Assembly: GCF_052324685.1 (NCBI RefSeq)
Contig: NC_135212.1
Span: forward strand, 1,737,501-1,801,500
Origin: Brachyhypopomus gauderio
Taxonomy: Eukaryota; Chordata; Actinopteri; Gymnotiformes; Hypopomidae
DNA: 64,000 bases
Direction of reading: 5' to 3'
A program made the translations under genes and the position numbers. The stretch's first letter is position 1. Each line of letters opens with the position of its first letter. This document shows, in pieces, positions 61,930 to 64,000 of the stretch. A model generated the notes under the pieces. It had not been told where the DNA came from. It searched no databases and saw only the letters and a program-made list of their open reading frames with translations.

Positions 61930-62369
61930 TGTTCTTTTTTTTACAGTCTCTAGACGTAGATCATAACCATCAAGGTTCTTAAACAACATTATACATTTGT
62001 TCAGCCCTCAGCCCATTGCTGGCACCAGGAGAAGATATTAACAGGAAAGAGTTCCAAAGTTTAATAATAATACATCTAATTAAATACAGGACAAATATGT
62101 GTCTTAAGACAATTGGGTAAGAATAATAAAACATATGTATGATTGTTGATCTTATCAGGAGAGGACGTACAGTATACTGGATAAGGTGGTAGTGGAAAAG
62201 TACAGAGAGAGAGAGATAGATAGAGAGAGATAGATAGAGAGAGAGAGAAAGACAGAAGTTCTAACTGAGTATAATGTCAGAGTGGTCTGACTGAGGGTTA
62301 CAGACAGCGAATAACAAATCCCTTCACACTCCGCCGTTATCATACTGATGAGACAGAGATATGATAACA
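61930..62369 (-). mobile_element. LTR of a retrovirus-like element, right copy
   Basis: On the minus strand it starts TGTTATCAT (62369) and ends ..GAACA next to ATT and the primer-binding site, fitting a TG..CA LTR of about 440 bp. The leader between 61908 and about 61200 shows no gag, pol or env coding, so only a shell of a dead, heavily deleted element remains. The polypurine tract before the left copy was not seen, so a plain segmental duplication stays possible. Confidence 0.5.
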
Positions 62370-62469
62370 ATCACTAAGCCAGCAAATGAGTCAACAGTGG
62401 TCCCCACCATGTGGAGAACATCCTCAGTCATCCCTACTTCCTGCAGAACGGAAGGCTATAAAGTCAAAT

Positions 62470-62600
62470 TTACTTCTATAGCACTTTTGACAAATGCAGG
62501 TGTCACAAAGAAGAAACCCCAATGAGCAAGCCCAAGGCAACAGTGGCAACGAAAACTCCATAGAGGAACCAAGACCCATCCTTTTCTAGTCGATGATGGA
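62470..62600 (-). mobile_element. L2-type 3' UTR fragment
   Basis: Words ttctatagcactttt, gtgtcacaaag, aatgagcaagcccaaggcaa and cagtggcaacgaaaactcc match, diverged, the 3' UTR of the L2 element at 4700-4870. Short old fragment in the same orientation as that element. Confidence 0.65.
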
Positions 62601-62742
62601 CATGACAATAATAAAGATGTAAAAAGCCAACACAAGTAAGGAAAAAACAAAAAGAAACAAAAGAATGTGCATCCTTGTTTTCTAAAAATCCTAATCATGG
62701 TTTGCTCTGTGAATGTATGTCTAAAACATATCTGGCACAGGA

Positions 62743-64000
62743 CGCCCAGTGCAGTGGAGTTGGGGTGAAGGAGGGGGACATCAGTAGAGTTGAGGTGAAG
62801 GAGGGGGACATCAGTAGAGTTGAGGTGAAGGAGGGGGACATCAGTAGAGTTGAGGTGAAGGAGGGGGACATCAGTAGAGTTGAGGTGAAGGAGGGGGACA
62901 TCAGTAGAGTTGGGGTGAAGGAGGGGGACATCAGTAGAGTTGAGGTGAAGGAGGGGGACATCAGTAGAGTTGGGGTGAAGGAGGGGGACATCAGCGGAGT
63001 TGGAGTGAAGGAGGGGGACATCAGCGTAGTTGAGGTGAAGGAGGGGGACATCAGTGGAGTTGAGGTGAAAGAGGGGGACATCAGTAGAGTTGAGGTGAAG
63101 GAGGGGGACATCAGTAGAGTTGAGGTGAAGGAGGGGGACATCAGTAGAGTTGAGGTGAAGGAGGGGGACATCAGTAGAGTTGGGGTGAAGGAGGGGGACA
63201 TCAGTGGAGTTGGAGTGAAGGAGGGGGGCATCAGTAGAGTTGAGGTGAAGGAGGGGGACATCAGTAGAGTTGAGGTGAAGGAGGGGGACATCAGTAGAGT
63301 TGGGGTGAAGGAGGGGGACATCAGCGGAGTTGGGGTGAAGGAGGGGGACATCAGCGGAGTTGGGGTGAAGGAGGGGGACATCAGCGGAGTTGGGGTGAAG
63401 GAGGGGGACATCAGCGGAGTTGGGGTGAAGGAGGGGGACATCTGTGGAGTTGGGGTGAAGGAGGGGGACATCAGCGGAGTTGGGGTGAAGGAGGGGGACA
63501 TCTGTGGAGTTGGGGTGAAGGAGGGGGACATCAGTGGAGTTGGAGTGAAGGAGGGGGGCATCAGTAGAGTTGAGGTGAAGGAGGGGGACATCTGTGGAGT
63601 TGGGGTGAAGGAGGGGGACATCAGTGGAGTTGGAGTGAAGGAGGGGGACATCAGCGGAGTTGAGGTGAGGGAGGGGGACATCAGCGGAGTTGAGGTGAAG
63701 GAGGGGGACATCAGTGGAGTTGGAGTGAAGGAGGGGGACATCAGTAGAGTTGGGGTGAAGGAGGGGGACATCAGTAGAGTTGGGGTGAAGGAGGGGGACA
63801 TCAGTGGAGTTGAGGTGAAGGAGGGGGACATCAGCGGAGTTGGGGTGAAGGAGGGGGACATCAGTGGAGTTGGGGTGAAGGAGGGGGACATCAGCGGAGT
63901 TGGGGTGAAGGAGGGGGACATCAGCGGAGTTGGGGTGAATGAGGGGGACATCAGCGGAGTTGGGGTGAAGGAGGGGGACATCAGCGGAGTTGGGGTGAAG
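62743..64000 (+). repeat. 30-bp minisatellite, over 40 units, to window end
   Basis: Unit gagggggacatcagtggagt plus tggggtgaag, exactly 30 bp, with variants agtagagttgag, agcggagttggg and tctgtgg. It continues past the window edge. The minus-strand open frame with a ten-residue period (MSPSFTPTPL) exists because 30 is divisible by three; it has no start context or family. A lone unit lies at 61246-61271. Confidence 0.97.

Noticed and set aside
62695-63981. 428-codon minus-strand frame with a ten-residue repeat
   Set aside because: A 30-bp repeat lacking stops stays open in frame; no signal peptide, splice context or family similarity, and base changes show no codon-position bias by eye.

Overview
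This is a ray-finned (teleost) fish nuclear DNA window. Genes are split into many short exons with GT/AG introns, two genes belong to the fish-specific CYP2K cytochrome P450 group, and the intergenic DNA is full of fish-type transposons (L2 LINE, BEL/Pao, hAT), microsatellites and minisatellites. There is no bacterial operon, CRISPR array or phage. Long open frames inside tandem repeats are artefacts of repeat periodicity.

Layout. 1-13570 (+): the 3' half of abca3, a lipid-transporting ABCA exporter, in 15 exons from the end of the first nucleotide-binding domain to the stop; its largest intron holds a 5'-truncated L2 LINE. 18118-21105 and 23386-28471 (+): two intact tandem CYP2K genes (506 and 505 residues) of nine exons each. 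28932-31278: a 2.35-kb foldback (inverted-repeat) element. 31814-33906 (+): a zona pellucida ZP3-type egg-coat gene of nine exons (331 residues). 38443-39680 (-): a single-exon Kir2.1-like potassium channel whose frame is broken by a 23-bp tandem duplication in the first membrane helix. About 41990-48870: transposon graveyard (BEL/Pao remnant, non-LTR remnant, nested TIR elements including a hAT element with an exact 8-bp target duplication) followed by a minisatellite. 54348-59793 (-): btbd17 complete in three coding exons, with a 53-bp minisatellite in intron 2. 60850-62370: paired LTR-like repeats and a proline-tRNA-type primer-binding site. 62743-64000: a 30-bp minisatellite running off the window.

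The genes are functionally unrelated neighbours: lipid transport, xenobiotic/lipid oxidation, egg coat, membrane potential, and a secreted BTB protein. Joining exons by splice sites gives phase-consistent reading frames for abca3, both CYP2K genes, the ZP3-like gene and btbd17.

Most interesting observations: (1) tandem repeats of different sequence directly abut several abca3 splice acceptors, one made of many copies of the branch-point-like CTGAC and one whose last unit forms the acceptor; (2) the CYP2K pair is an exon mosaic, near-identical except in exons 2 and 5 and the end of exon 1, with a relic exon-4 fragment in an intron; (3) the 23-bp frameshifting duplication in the Kir2 gene; (4) a strict four-unit higher-order pattern in the btbd17 intron array; (5) nested TIR transposons. 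I did not find a convincing undescribed multi-gene system.
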